DNA of 64,000 nt from the NCBI RefSeq assembly GCF_002002725.1, contig NZ_MUNW01000034.1, positions 1 to 64,000 of the forward strand. The letters are read 5' to 3'. Under the pieces are notes generated by a model, which worked only from the letters and a program-made list of their open reading frames with translations, was not told the origin of the DNA and did not search any database. Both the position numbers and the translations under genes were made by a program. Below are positions 33,417 through 44,829 of the stretch, in pieces; position 1 is the first letter of the stretch; each line of letters starts with the position of its first letter. The DNA comes from Sinorhizobium sp. A49. GTDB lineage: Bacteria > Pseudomonadota > Alphaproteobacteria > Rhizobiales > Rhizobiaceae.

Positions 33417-34835
33417 TCAGCTCTCGCTCAGACGATACGGCAGAGCGCCGCGCAAGTCATGGTCGACGATCAGCTTCCGCTTCAAGGGAGGCACGGCCCG
33501 GCTGGCGCATTTCGTCCGCTCGCAGATCCGGCAGGAAATGCCGATCGGATCGAACGCCGCGCGGTTGCCGAGATCGAGATCGTCGGCGTAAACGAAGGCG
33601 TCGGCGTAGGAAATTTCGCAGCCGAGCGCCAAGGCATAACGCGGCTGTGCTGCGCGGAAACCGCCGCCGCCCTTGGTGATCTGCGTCGCAAGGCAGAGAT
33701 AGCGCACGCCGTCCGGCGTCTCGGCAAGCTGGCGAATGATGCGGCCGGGCGTCTCGAAGGCCTGATGCACGTTCCAGAGCGGACAGGCGGCACCGAAGCG
33801 GGCAAACTGCAGCTTCGCCGCACTATGGCGTTTGGTGATGTTGCCGGCCCGATCGATGCGGGCAAAGAAGATCGGAACACCCTTCTGTCCCGGGCGTTGC
33901 AGCGTCGACAGGCGGTGGCAGACCTGCTCGAGCGACGAGCCGAAACGCGCCGCCAGCAGTTCGATGTCGTGCCGGAGTTCCCGCGCCGCCTTGTGAAAGG
34001 CCTGGTAGGGCAAGATCAGCGCCCCGGCGAAATAGTTCTGCAGCCCGATGCGACAGATCTCGTAGGCTTCCTCTGTGCGGAAACCGACGCCACCCGCCAC
34101 GCGGTCGATCTCTTCGCGGGCATAGAGCTGAGCGATCTGAAGCGCGACCTGGAAGTCGCGGGTCGCCGCCGGTGCGTAAGGGTTGAGCGTCAACAGGCGC
34201 GCGCGCGGGTCATAGCGCCGGATCGCTTCGTCGCCTGCCGTACCCCGCAAGACGCGTACGCCGTGGCGCTGTTCGAGATAGGCGACAAGGGCTGCATGAT
34301 TGTCGCCTTCGCCAAGCCCGAGCTCACCGGCAAGTCGCTCGGCGAGAACATCGATGTCATGGATGTAGTTGTCGACGAAATGAAAGAAGTCGCGGACCTC
34401 CTCATAGGGCGTCGTCTCCACCGAAGGCCCGCCACGGCCGATGGTATCGTCGATGCTGGCGAGCTGCTCGCTGTTGCGACGATAGGCCTGATGACAGCTG
34501 ATCAGCGCATGCGCCAGCCCCGGCGCATTCTGGGTGATCAGCTTCAGTTCCTGCAGGCTCGGCGAATAGGTCTCAAACAGCGGGTCGCTGAGCGCCTCCG
34601 ATAGGGCTGACAACAGCCTGTCACCCTCGCCGGTCGACAATTCAGCGATGTCGATCTGGAACTTTTCGGCGAGCGCCAGCAGCACCGAAGCCGACACTGG
34701 CCGCTGGTTGTTCTCGATCTGGTTGAGGTAGCTGGTGGAGATGCCGATGCGCTCGGCAAACTGCCCCTGCGTCGCTTTGTTCGCATCCCTGACTTCCCGG
34801 ACCTTGCGGCCGATATAGAGTTTGCCGATCGCCAT
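33417..34835 (-). CDS. pccR: PccR, ScfR-family regulator of propionyl-CoA assimilation
   Basis: A 472-residue regulator. It starts MAIGKLYIGRKVREVRDANK and has an XRE helix-turn-helix (TQGQFAERIGISTSYLNQIE) at about 21-45, a central IrrE/ImmA-like and short-chain acyl-CoA-sensing region, and a C-terminal DUF2083-type zinc-like domain (CEISYADAFVYADDLDL and GISCRICERTKCASRA). This matches ScfR family members such as Rhodobacter PccR, which controls propionyl-CoA carboxylase genes according to propionyl-CoA levels. It is divergent from pccB over 141 bases with candidate binding sites (34845-34888). The start at 34835 was chosen because it aligns with relatives; an ATG at 34865 is in frame. Confidence 0.85.
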   Translation of the reverse strand: MAIGKLYIGRKVREVRDANKATQGQFAERIGISTSYLNQIENNQRPVSASVLLALAEKFQIDIAELSTGEGDRLLSALSEALSDPLFETYSPSLQELKLITQNAPGLAHALISCHQAYRRNSEQLASIDDTIGRGGPSVETTPYEEVRDFFHFVDNYIHDIDVLAERLAGELGLGEGDNHAALVAYLEQRHGVRVLRGTAGDEAIRRYDPRARLLTLNPYAPAATRDFQVALQIAQLYAREEIDRVAGGVGFRTEEAYEICRIGLQNYFAGALILPYQAFHKAARELRHDIELLAARFGSSLEQVCHRLSTLQRPGQKGVPIFFARIDRAGNITKRHSAAKLQFARFGAACPLWNVHQAFETPGRIIRQLAETPDGVRYLCLATQITKGGGGFRAAQPRYALALGCEISYADAFVYADDLDLGNRAAFDPIGISCRICERTKCASRAVPPLKRKLIVDHDLRGALPYRLSES

Positions 34836-34844
34836 GTTCGCAAC

Positions 34845-34888
34845 TTTGCAATTTACATTTCGCAATATTCTCTATTTCACATTTGCAC
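34845..34888. promoter_or_regulatory. Candidate PccR operator between pccR and pccB
   Basis: tttgcaa (34845-34851) and ttcgcaa (34859-34865) recur 14 bases apart, and a third atttgcac lies at 34881-34888. PccR in Rhodobacter is known to bind TTTGCAAA-like repeats near its own gene and pccB. The position in the divergent gap fits. Confidence 0.5.
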
Positions 34889-34976
34889 ATGAACGGGCGT
34901 TTTACCATCCGCCCTTCGAGGCTATTGCGAAGCGACAAACGCCTCTGCACAATCACGGAAAAACCGGGAGGGAATT

Positions 34977-36509
34977 ATGCGCGCCATACTCGAACAGGTC
35001 GAAGCTCGCCGGGCCGAGGCAAGGGCCGGCGGCGGCCAGCGCCGCATCGACGCCCAGCACGGCAAAGGCAAGCTGACGGCGCGCGAGCGCATCGAGGTTC
35101 TGCTCGATGACGATTCCTTTGAAGAATACGACATGTATGTCACGCATCGCTGCGTCGACTTCGGCATGGACAGCCAGAAGGTCGCCGGCGACGGCGTCGT
35201 CACCGGCTGGGGCACGATCAACGGTCGGCAGGTCTATGTGTTTTCCCAGGACTTCACCGTGCTCGGTGGCTCGCTGTCGGAAACCCACGCGCAGAAGATC
35301 TGCAAGATCATGGACATGGCGGTCAGGAACGGCGCGCCGGTGATCGGCCTCAACGATTCAGGCGGCGCCCGCATACAAGAAGGCGTCGCTTCGCTTGCCG
35401 GTTACGCCGAAGTCTTTCGCCGCAATGCCGAGGCATCCGGCGTCATCCCGCAGATCTCGGTGATCATGGGACCCTGTGCCGGCGGCGCCGTCTATTCGCC
35501 AGCCATGACCGACTTCATCTTCATGGTGCGCGACAGTTCCTACATGTTCGTCACCGGCCCCGATGTGGTGAAGACCGTCACCAACGAGATCGTCACCGCC
35601 GAAGAGCTCGGCGGTGCAGGCACGCACACGAAAAAGTCTTCCGTCGCCGATGCGGCCTATGAAAACGACATCGAGACGCTGGAGCATGTGCGCCTGCTGT
35701 TCGATTTCCTGCCGCTCAACAACCGCGAAAAGCCGCCGGTCCGGCCATTTCACGATGATCCCTCGCGCTTGGAACGTCGCCTGGACAGCCTGATCCCCGA
35801 CAGCGCGGCAAAACCCTACGACATGAAAGAGCTGATCCTCGCGCTTGCCGACGAGGGCGACTTCTTCGAGCTGCAGCAGAGCTTTGCGCGCAACATCATC
35901 ACCGGCTTCATCCGCATGGAAGGCCAGACCGTCGGCGTCGTCGCCAACCAGCCGATGGTGCTTGCCGGCTGCCTCGATATCGACAGTTCGCGCAAGGCCG
36001 CCCGCTTCGTACGCTTCTGCGATGCCTTCTCGATCCCGATCCTGACGCTTGTCGACGTGCCCGGCTTCCTGCCCGGAACGGCCCAGGAATATGGAGGCGT
36101 CATCAAGCACGGCGCCAAGCTGCTTTTCGCCTATAGCCAGGCAACCGTACCGATGGTGACGCTGATCACGCGAAAGGCCTATGGCGGCGCCTATGACGTC
36201 ATGGCCTCCAAGCATATCGGCGCCGACGTCAACTACGCCTGGCCAACCGCAGAAATCGCCGTCATGGGCGCCAAGGGCGCGACCGAGATCCTCTATCGCT
36301 CCGAACTCGGCGATGCCGACAAGATCGCGGCGCGCACGAAGGAATACGAGGAGCGTTTCGCCAATCCGTTTGTCGCCGCCGAACGCGGCTTCATCGACGA
36401 AGTGATCATGCCGCATTCGTCGCGCCGCCGCATCGCCCGCGCGTTTGCCTCGCTTCGCAACAAGCAGGTCGATCTGCGCTGGCGCAAGCACGACACGATC
36501 CCCCTATGA
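34977..36509 (+). CDS. pccB: Propionyl-CoA carboxylase beta subunit
   Basis: A 510-residue carboxyltransferase starting [20 protein letters not shown], the normal family length. It contains the crotonase-fold pairs: [20 protein letters not shown] and [20 protein letters not shown] in the N half (acyl-CoA site), and [20 protein letters not shown] and [20 protein letters not shown] in the C half (carboxybiotin site). It transfers CO2 from biotin on PccA to propionyl-CoA, giving (S)-methylmalonyl-CoA. It is divergent from pccR and heads a run with a small membrane-protein gene, pccA and methylmalonyl-CoA mutase. Confidence 0.95.
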   Translation: MRAILEQVEARRAEARAGGGQRRIDAQHGKGKLTARERIEVLLDDDSFEEYDMYVTHRCVDFGMDSQKVAGDGVVTGWGTINGRQVYVFSQDFTVLGGSLSETHAQKICKIMDMAVRNGAPVIGLNDSGGARIQEGVASLAGYAEVFRRNAEASGVIPQISVIMGPCAGGAVYSPAMTDFIFMVRDSSYMFVTGPDVVKTVTNEIVTAEELGGAGTHTKKSSVADAAYENDIETLEHVRLLFDFLPLNNREKPPVRPFHDDPSRLERRLDSLIPDSAAKPYDMKELILALADEGDFFELQQSFARNIITGFIRMEGQTVGVVANQPMVLAGCLDIDSSRKAARFVRFCDAFSIPILTLVDVPGFLPGTAQEYGGVIKHGAKLLFAYSQATVPMVTLITRKAYGGAYDVMASKHIGADVNYAWPTAEIAVMGAKGATEILYRSELGDADKIAARTKEYEERFANPFVAAERGFIDEVIMPHSSRRRIARAFASLRNKQVDLRWRKHDTIPL

Positions 36510-36520
36510 TGGAGGCAAGC

Positions 36521-36811
36521 ATGGAGCCGGAACGCGAACGCATCATGACGCCGGAGGAGGCCCGCCGCGACCATCGGGAGATGCTGCGCTACATGGGCGT
36601 CAACGCGCTCTACGGCATGGCGACAGGGGCAACCGTCGCAGGTGTCCTGATCTGGCTCAACATCGGCGCGGTCGGCACCCACATCGCCCGCTCCACCAGC
36701 CCCATCCTCGCCACGGCCATGGTCGTCGTACCCTTCGCGCTGCTCTTCGGCGGCGCCGTTGCGGCATCGTCCATCGCGCTCCTGCCCTATCGGCGCAAAT
36801 TCAAACGCTGA
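36521..36811 (+). CDS. Small membrane protein between pccB and pccA
   Basis: A 96-residue protein starting MEPERERIMTPEEARRDHRE. The start at 36521 follows ggagg at 36511-36515; an ATG at 36506 overlapping the pccB stop would add five residues. The N-terminal 25 residues are charged. Two hydrophobic segments follow (about 28-48 and 61-88: VNALYGMATGATVAGVLIW; ILATAMVVVPFALLFGGAVA), and a basic tail (PYRRKFKR). No function is known. Its place inside the pcc operon, with short gaps on both sides, suggests co-expression with the carboxylase. Confidence 0.75.
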   Translation: MEPERERIMTPEEARRDHREMLRYMGVNALYGMATGATVAGVLIWLNIGAVGTHIARSTSPILATAMVVVPFALLFGGAVAASSIALLPYRRKFKR

Positions 36812-36841
36812 CGCGACACCCAGGATTTGAAAGAGATACGC

Positions 36842-38842
<2,001 letters not shown>

Positions 38843-38870
38843 TGGCCGCCGACGGCGCTGTCGCAGCATG

Positions 38871-38988
38871 GCCCCTCACCCTAACCCTCTCCCCGCTCGC
38901 GGGGAGAGGGAAGACGACCGCCAGGCGAGCCACGCCCCTCTTCTCCCCGTTTCAACGGGGAGAAGGTCCCGACAGGGGGATGAGGGGC
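38871..38988. repeat. RIME-like mosaic palindromic repeat between pccA and the mutase gene
   Basis: Two inner hairpins occur: ccctctccccg/cggggagaggg (38885-38895, 38900-38910) and cttctccccg/cggggagaag (38940-38949, 38956-38965). They are framed by an outer cccctcaccct...gatgaggggc pair. The arrangement and sequence recall the Rhizobium-specific intergenic mosaic element (RIME), a non-coding repeat of about 110 bp. The assignment is from memory. Confidence 0.6.
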
Positions 38989-39020
38989 TGGCCAAACCAA
39001 GCTGTATGTGGAGCATGTCT

Positions 39021-41159
39021 ATGACCGAGAAGACCATCAAGGACTGGGAAGCGCTCGCCGAGCGTGAACTGAAGGCCGCGCCCGAAAGCCTGACCTGGCA
39101 GACGCCTGAAGGCATCGCCGTCAAGCCGCTCTACACCGCCGACGACCTGCAAGGCATAGACCATGTCGGCTCCTTGCCGGGTTTTGCCCCATTTCTGCGC
39201 GGGCCTCGTGCGACCATGTATGCCGGCCGCCCTTGGACGATCCGGCAATATGCCGGATTCTCGACGGCAGAAGCCTCCAACGCCTTTTATCGCAAGAACC
39301 TCGCTGCCGGTCAGAAGGGCCTTTCGGTCGCCTTCGACCTTGCCACCCACCGCGGCTACGACAGCGATCATCCCCGCGTCGAGGGCGACGTCGGCAAGGC
39401 CGGTGTGGCGATCGACAGCGTCGAGGACATGAAGATCCTGTTCGACGGTATTCCGCTTGAAGACATGTCGGTGTCGATGACCATGAACGGCGCTGTTATC
39501 CCGATCCTCGCCTCCTTCATCGTCGCCGGCGAAGAACAGGGCGTTTCGCGCGATAAGCTGTCCGGGACCATCCAGAACGACATCCTCAAGGAGTTCATGG
39601 TCCGCAACACCTATATCTACCCGCCGGAACCCTCGATGCGCCTTGTCGCCGACATCATCGAGTACACGGCCAAGGAGATGCCGAAGTTCAACTCGATCTC
39701 GATCTCCGGCTACCACATGCAGGAGGCCGGTGCGACGCTGGTACAGGAGCTCGCCTTCACGCTGGCCGACGGCCGCGAATATGTGCGCGCAGCACTTGCC
39801 AAAGGGCTTGATGTCGACGAGTTCGCCGGTCGCCTCTCCTTCTTCTTCGCAATCGGCATGAACTTCTTCATGGAAGCCGCCAAGCTTCGCGCAGCCCGGC
39901 TGCTGTGGACGCGGATCATGACGGAGTTCGAGCCGAAGAAGCCGTCGTCGCTGATGCTGCGCACCCATTGCCAGACTTCGGGCGTCTCGCTGCAGGAGCA
40001 GGATCCCTATAACAACATCATCCGCACCGCCTTCGAGGCAATGTCGGCGGCGCTTGGCGGCACCCAGTCGCTGCACACGAATTCGTTCGATGAGGCGATC
40101 GCGCTGCCGACCGAGTTTTCGGCGCGCATCGCCCGCAACACGCAGCTGATTCTCCAGCATGAGACGGGCGTGACCAAGGTGGTCGATCCGCTCGCCGGTT
40201 CCTATTATGTCGAGAGCCTCACCAATGAGCTGGCCGAAAAAGCTTGGGCGCTGATCGAGGAGATCGAGGAGATGGGCGGCATGACCGAGGCGGTCAATGC
40301 CGGTCTGCCGAAACGGCTGATCGAAGAGGCGGCCACCCGTCGCCAGGCGGCCGTCGACAAGGGCGAGGAAGTGATCGTCGGCGTCAACAAGTACCGCCTC
40401 GACAACGAGGAGCCGATCGACATCCTGGAGATCGACAACACCGCTGTGCGTGCAGCCCAGATCCGCCGGATCGAAGAGACCAAGCGGCGGCGCAACTCGC
40501 AGGATGTGGCAAAGGCGCTGGCGACGATTACGGAACTTGCGCGTAGCGGCGAAGGCAACCTGCTGGCGGCAGCAGTAGAAGCAGCCCGGGCCCGGGCGAC
40601 CGTCGGCGAGATTTCCGACGCGATGCGCGAAGCCTTCGGCGACCATGCGGCAACGCCCAAGGTGGTGAGCAAGATCTATGGCAAGGCCTATGAGGGCGAG
40701 CCGGAATTGGCTGTGCTCACCGAACGGCTCGGCGAAGTCTCGGACAAGCTCGGCCGCAAGCCGAAGATCATGGTGGCGAAGCTCGGCCAGGATGGTCACG
40801 ACCGCGGCGCCAAGGTGATCGCCTCGGCCTTCGGCGATATAGGCTTCGACGTTCTGGCCGGCCCCCTGTTCCAGACACCTGAAGAGGCGGCCGACATGGC
40901 GGTGGCCAGCAAAGTCAACGTCATCGGCGTATCGTCGCTCGCCGCCGGCCACAAGACGCTGATGCCGCAACTTGCCGAGGCGCTGAAAAAGCGCGGCGGT
41001 GAGGATGTCATCGTCATTTGCGGCGGCGTCATCCCACGGCAGGACTATGAGTACCTGATGGACAACGGCGTCTCGGCCGTCTTCGGTCCCGGCACCAACG
41101 TGCTCGACGCCGCGCGCGCCGTGCTCGACCTGATCGAGGGCAAGCGGCGCAACATTTGA
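39021..41159 (+). CDS. scpA: Methylmalonyl-CoA mutase (single-chain)
   Basis: A 712-residue adenosylcobalamin enzyme, called bhbA in Sinorhizobium. The start at 39021 ([20 protein letters not shown]) has ggag 8 bases before it. The N-terminal TIM barrel binds the acyl-CoA ([58 protein letters not shown]). The C-terminal cobalamin domain has the DxHxxG motif DGHDRG at about 591-596, with His593 as the lower cobalt ligand, plus VSSLAAGH and CGGVIP. It isomerises (R)-methylmalonyl-CoA to succinyl-CoA. An epimerase to supply the R form is not in the window. Confidence 0.95.
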   Translation: MTEKTIKDWEALAERELKAAPESLTWQTPEGIAVKPLYTADDLQGIDHVGSLPGFAPFLRGPRATMYAGRPWTIRQYAGFSTAEASNAFYRKNLAAGQKGLSVAFDLATHRGYDSDHPRVEGDVGKAGVAIDSVEDMKILFDGIPLEDMSVSMTMNGAVIPILASFIVAGEEQGVSRDKLSGTIQNDILKEFMVRNTYIYPPEPSMRLVADIIEYTAKEMPKFNSISISGYHMQEAGATLVQELAFTLADGREYVRAALAKGLDVDEFAGRLSFFFAIGMNFFMEAAKLRAARLLWTRIMTEFEPKKPSSLMLRTHCQTSGVSLQEQDPYNNIIRTAFEAMSAALGGTQSLHTNSFDEAIALPTEFSARIARNTQLILQHETGVTKVVDPLAGSYYVESLTNELAEKAWALIEEIEEMGGMTEAVNAGLPKRLIEEAATRRQAAVDKGEEVIVGVNKYRLDNEEPIDILEIDNTAVRAAQIRRIEETKRRRNSQDVAKALATITELARSGEGNLLAAAVEAARARATVGEISDAMREAFGDHAATPKVVSKIYGKAYEGEPELAVLTERLGEVSDKLGRKPKIMVAKLGQDGHDRGAKVIASAFGDIGFDVLAGPLFQTPEEAADMAVASKVNVIGVSSLAAGHKTLMPQLAEALKKRGGEDVIVICGGVIPRQDYEYLMDNGVSAVFGPGTNVLDAARAVLDLIEGKRRNI

Positions 41160-41199
41160 TCTCCTCATTCCGCTCCAACCGAAGAGTGGGATGGGTTGC

Positions 41200-41826
41200 T
41201 TATTGAACGAGAAGCGCGATGCCGGTCGCGCCGAGCGCCAGTGTCCAGATGCGATCGAAATTGATCCACGCCGAGCGCAGAGCCGCAAGGCCAAGCCACT
41301 CGAAGACAGCGAGCGCCACCGCCGCGATGACCGCGAGCATGACGCCGCTATGAACCGCCAGGGCGGCCAGCGAGAGCGGCAACGAACTGGCGATCGCGAG
41401 TTCGCCCCCGCGATCCGCCAGGCAGAGACTGAGGACCGCCGGCACCAGCATCAGGCCCGCCCCGTGGCTCGTCGCCATAAGAAAGGACCAGAGCGCAAGG
41501 CCGGCCATACCGGTTTGCATGCCGATCCGGACGCGGTGGCGGCGGCCATAAAGCGCGCTGTAGCCGGCGACGCCGAGAATGAGCATGGCCGCGGCAACCC
41601 TGAAGCTGTTCGGATCCAGAGCGGTGCCGAAAGCGACGAAGACGGCAAGGACAGTCGCGATGGAAATGGCATGGCCGATGGCAATGGGAATGAGGGACAG
41701 CCAGACGGCTCGCCTGCTCTGGCGGTGAAGCCCGAGCGCCACGGCGAAGAGCCAGCCCATTGCCGGATTGACGCCGTGAAAGGCGCCAAGGCCCACAAGC
41801 GAAAGCCAAGGCCAGAAGGTCGTCAT
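41200..41826 (-). CDS. Six-helix membrane protein, possible metal exporter-like (NicO/UreH-like)
   Basis: A 208-residue hydrophobic protein with about six helices. It carries HGVNPAMGWLFAVALG in the first loop and helix (HGxNP) and a second His-containing GHAISIATV segment, plus ATSHGAGLML. Histidine-containing motifs of this form occur in nickel/cobalt (NicO/UreH-like) permeases and in sulfite-exporter-like proteins. The substrate is not established. It follows the SBP56 gene at a gap of 33 bases on the same strand, so the two probably act together. Confidence 0.6.
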   Translation of the reverse strand: MTTFWPWLSLVGLGAFHGVNPAMGWLFAVALGLHRQSRRAVWLSLIPIAIGHAISIATVLAVFVAFGTALDPNSFRVAAAMLILGVAGYSALYGRRHRVRIGMQTGMAGLALWSFLMATSHGAGLMLVPAVLSLCLADRGGELAIASSLPLSLAALAVHSGVMLAVIAAVALAVFEWLGLAALRSAWINFDRIWTLALGATGIALLVQ

Positions 41827-41859
41827 TCGCCCAGGTAGGGTTGCACGGCCGCACCCTCC

Positions 41860-43254
41860 TTAAGGATAGCAGTAGGAATCGGACGAGCAGTCCCCGCCTT
41901 CGAGACGAACCTGATGCGGGCGATGGCCTTTGGGCCAGTCGACGAAAAAATTCTCGTCGAATGCTATCCCACCGCCGTCAGCAACATCGAGCTTGACCAT
42001 CCAGCCGTCGATGCCTTCGGGGTAAAACTGCGGATCGATCGCCCCGTAGAGCGAGTTGGTAAAATAGACCCGCTTGCCATCCCGGCTGATCTCCACCATC
42101 TGTGGGCCGCCGTTCAACGCGCCGTTCGGGGCCTTCGCATGGGTGGCGCGCGACACGATTCCACCGATCCGCACCCTACCCGTCTCCTTCGGGCTAAAGG
42201 GATCGGAAACGTCATACTGGATCATGTCGCCGGTTCCCCAGCAGGAAACATAGAGAAAGCGATCGTCCATCGACAGGTCGATGTCCGTGACGAGCGGTGC
42301 GACCGCACTGAAGCCCTTGAGCACGGGCGGCAGCAGATCCGGATCGGCGGGCTCCGCCGGGATCTCGATCACCTTCTTGACCGCCCATCGGTCTTTGTCG
42401 CGATACCAGGTCCAGATCGACGCGGAGAGATCCTTGAGGCTGATGACGCAGCCGACGAAGCCGTAGGCCTTGGTCGGATCGTGGGCGGGGCGGAGTTCAA
42501 AGACGAGCTGGTGCTCCTCCCCAAAATCAATCTCCTGCAGGTGCTTGCGCTTGTGCAGGTCCCAGAAATGCAGTCGGCGACCGTATTTCGAACCGAGCAG
42601 AACCTCGGGAACCAGTCCGTTCTCGAAGGTATCCGGCGTTCCCCATTCGCTCGTGATCATCGTGTCGTGGCCGAGATGCCACCAGAAATCATAGGCAAGT
42701 TTTTGCGGTCCGCGATCCATTTCCCATTGACCGAGCACGTCGAAACTCTGGTGATCGAGAAGGAAGATACCGCCCGGTGCATTGCCGTCACGGTCCGCGA
42801 GCGCGTTGACGTAAATGCCCTCCGGGCCGCAATGCGTGGTGTGAAGCCGCGAGTAGTTCGCCCTTTCGGCAACTTCCTCAGGCTCGATCACCCGCACGAT
42901 CTTCGGATTGCGGGGATCCGGCTTGGTATCGATGATGTGGAGCCGCGACGATCTCAAACCGGGCACGATCAGATAGCGACGCTCGACATGCGGGTGTGGG
43001 GCGTTGGGACAAAAACAGGAGGAGCAGGCATTCCAGCCGAAATGGTGCAGCTCATCACCGACATTCGGCATGTCGACCTGCCCGACGATTTGCGAGTAGC
43101 GCGGAGACGTCGGGTCGACATCGACGACGGCGATGGCATCGGGCCTCGCTCGCTCGGGATCGAACGCTGCGACATAGGCTAAGGTCTCCTTTGGAGCCTT
43201 GGCCGCCATGCGTGGTGATGGATAGAAGGAAGGATCGGGTCGCCACGTCGCCAT
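41860..43254 (-). CDS. SBP56-family protein, methanethiol-oxidase-like
   Basis: A 464-residue protein starting MATWRPDPSFYPSPRMAAKA; the ATG at 43254 lies 7 bases after gggaga. It has the seven-blade-like layout of SBP56 proteins: HHFGWNACSSCFCPNAPHPH with the conserved CSSC, then WDLHKRKHLQEIDFGEEHQL, MDDRFLYVSCWGTGDMIQYD, and a C-terminal GHRPHQVRLEGGDCSSD containing a Cys. Bacterial members such as MtoX oxidise methanethiol to formaldehyde, H2S and H2O2, using copper. The signal peptide reported for some MtoX proteins is not evident here. Confidence 0.8.
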   Translation of the reverse strand: MATWRPDPSFYPSPRMAAKAPKETLAYVAAFDPERARPDAIAVVDVDPTSPRYSQIVGQVDMPNVGDELHHFGWNACSSCFCPNAPHPHVERRYLIVPGLRSSRLHIIDTKPDPRNPKIVRVIEPEEVAERANYSRLHTTHCGPEGIYVNALADRDGNAPGGIFLLDHQSFDVLGQWEMDRGPQKLAYDFWWHLGHDTMITSEWGTPDTFENGLVPEVLLGSKYGRRLHFWDLHKRKHLQEIDFGEEHQLVFELRPAHDPTKAYGFVGCVISLKDLSASIWTWYRDKDRWAVKKVIEIPAEPADPDLLPPVLKGFSAVAPLVTDIDLSMDDRFLYVSCWGTGDMIQYDVSDPFSPKETGRVRIGGIVSRATHAKAPNGALNGGPQMVEISRDGKRVYFTNSLYGAIDPQFYPEGIDGWMVKLDVADGGGIAFDENFFVDWPKGHRPHQVRLEGGDCSSDSYCYP

Positions 43255-43507
43255 TTCCATTCTCCCTGGAGAATTCCCAATGCGCGGTTCCTGATGCAAG
43301 CTTAGGTGATGCGTCAAAAACGCGCCGGAAATGCGGCGTCCCGCCTTATTTCCTCAGAAGTGGAAATGCCTTCCTGTAGCGGATTGCGTCGACCATCTCC
43401 TGAGCTTACGGCCCGACCTCTCGTGCAATCGCATGTCTGGATCGTTAACTCCATAACCTCGGCGGCAAAGCGCCCCGGAGAGTTCGGCCGCTGTTGCCGC
43501 GAGCGAC

Positions 43508-44239
43508 TTACGTTTCGATCTTGAGCTTCATCCGGTCCGCGGCAAAACAGCTGCGGGAATACTCGACCGGCTTGCCATCGAGATCTGCATTGATCGAGTG
43601 TGTCTCCAGCACAATCGCGCCCGCCGAGAGTTTCAACATCGAAAGCTCGTCTCCGTCGGCATGGCGGGCGACGATTTCGGTCGATACGCGCACATAATCG
43701 TCGAGCCCATGCGCGGCAAACGCCTTGGTCACCGAATGCAGTTGCTCGAACTCTTGCGCCATCCGCGGAAACCGCGCGGCGGGATAATAGCTTGACGAAA
43801 CCGACAACGGCCTGCCGTCGCCACTGCTGACGGTGCGCAGTTCGATAACCGGGTCTCCGGGCGCGATGCCCAACGACGTAGCGATCTCGCCGAATGCCTT
43901 CAGTTCGGCATGACCGAGCAGGCGGGTGCCGATCTCCTTTACCTGCCGTCCGAGCCCTTGCGAGAAGCGGGTGCGGCGGGAGATCGGATAGCTCACCCGC
44001 TCCTTTCGCTCGATCATCGTGCCGCGTCCCTGGACGCGACGCACCAAGCCCTCATCGGCAAGCGCTGCGAGCGCGCTTCTGACCGTGTGCCTGTTGACGC
44101 CGAACTCGCCGGCAAGCACCGTTTCGGGCGGCACCATGCCGGCGGCATCGTAATCGCCATTGCTGATCGCCAGCCGGATCCTGTCTGCGATCTGCCGCCA
44201 GAGCGCGACGCCTGTCTGTCGTTCAACCACTTTCCGCAT
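43508..44239 (-). CDS. phnF: PhnF, GntR/HutC-family repressor of the phn operon
   Basis: A 243-residue regulator. The N-terminal winged helix-turn-helix reads PPETVLAGEFGVNRHTVRSAL. The C-terminal UTRA effector domain runs from about residue 75 (LTRG-like FSQGLGRQVKEIGTRL to the end), with the signature ALETHSINADLDGKPVEYSR (here VLETHSINADLDGKPVEYSR). It is divergent from phnG; the 122-base gap holds a palindrome (44329-44346) of the form expected for HutC-type regulators. It probably represses the C-P lyase genes until a phosphonate-related metabolite is present. Confidence 0.9.
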   Translation of the reverse strand: MRKVVERQTGVALWRQIADRIRLAISNGDYDAAGMVPPETVLAGEFGVNRHTVRSALAALADEGLVRRVQGRGTMIERKERVSYPISRRTRFSQGLGRQVKEIGTRLLGHAELKAFGEIATSLGIAPGDPVIELRTVSSGDGRPLSVSSSYYPAARFPRMAQEFEQLHSVTKAFAAHGLDDYVRVSTEIVARHADGDELSMLKLSAGAIVLETHSINADLDGKPVEYSRSCFAADRMKLKIET

Positions 44240-44275
44240 TGCCCTCTTCTCGAATTGCGCACGCTTCGAAGTGCC

Positions 44276-44293
44276 ATGTCACAAGCCTGTCAT
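44276..44293 (+). promoter_or_regulatory. Pho-box-like direct repeat upstream of phnG
   Basis: atgtcac (44276-44282), four bases, then ctgtcat (44287-44293). This is the 7-4-7 layout of the PhoB box (CTGTCAT repeated) with 12 of 14 half-site positions matching. A TATAAG -10-like hexamer is at 44314-44319. It suggests induction under phosphate limitation. Confidence 0.65.
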
Positions 44294-44328
44294 TTGCGGC
44301 CGCTAAGGAAAGGTATAAGATGTACACT

Positions 44329-44346
44329 TGTCTAGATCAATAGACA
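44329..44346. promoter_or_regulatory. PhnF operator candidate
   Basis: The perfect inverted repeat tgtcta (44329-44334) and taгaca equivalent tagaca (44341-44346), six bases apart, lies 15 bases before the phnG start. HutC-subfamily regulators bind sites of the GT-N-TA-x-AC type. Confidence 0.6.
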
Positions 44347-44361
44347 TTTGAGGTGAAAGTG

Positions 44362-44829
44362 ATGGATGCGAAGCTGAAACAGGAAATTCCGCCGGACATG
44401 GCGCGCAAGGAAGGCATGCGGCTCCTCGCCCGCGCGTCTTTTGAAGAACTCAACGCAGCCTGGGCAGCCCTTGCCGAAAAGCCGGATGTTTCGCCCGTTC
44501 GCGGACCGGAGACGGGCCTCGTCATGGTGCGCGGCCGCATCGGCGGCGGCGGCGATGCCTTCAACCTCGGCGAGGCAACCGTTTCGCGCGCGACGATCCG
44601 GCTTTCGACCGGCGAAATCGGCCATGGGCAACTGCTTGGCACCGACAAGCAGCGCGCCCGCCTCGCGGCGATCTTCGATGCCCTCTTCCAGCGGGATGCC
44701 GACCGCTCGGCTGTCGAGGCGCTTCATCGGACGATCGCTTCGCGCATCGAGGCGGAGGACCGCCGTACGGCCGAGGAGACCGCAGCCACGCGCGTCGACT
44801 TTTTCACCATGGTTCGCGGAGACGACTGA
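44362..44829 (+). CDS. phnG: PhnG, C-P lyase core subunit
   Basis: A 155-residue protein starting MDAKLKQEIPPDMARKEGMR. Family features are ARKEGMRLLARASFEEL, the central GPETGLVMVRGRIGGGGDAF with NLGEATVSRATIRL, and GHGQLLGTDKQRARLAAIFD. It is a subunit of the PhnGHIJ core complex, which couples the phosphonate to ATP-derived ribose 5-triphosphate phosphonate and then cleaves the C-P bond. It is the first gene of the phn operon, divergent from phnF, and its stop shares one base with the phnH start. A GTG at 44353 is an alternative start. Confidence 0.92.
   Translation: MDAKLKQEIPPDMARKEGMRLLARASFEELNAAWAALAEKPDVSPVRGPETGLVMVRGRIGGGGDAFNLGEATVSRATIRLSTGEIGHGQLLGTDKQRARLAAIFDALFQRDADRSAVEALHRTIASRIEAEDRRTAEETAATRVDFFTMVRGDD

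Noticed and set aside
38952-41294. A 780-codon open frame on the minus strand
   Set aside because: It is entirely antisense to methylmalonyl-CoA mutase, which has complete family motifs. Such long antisense frames are common in GC-rich coding DNA.
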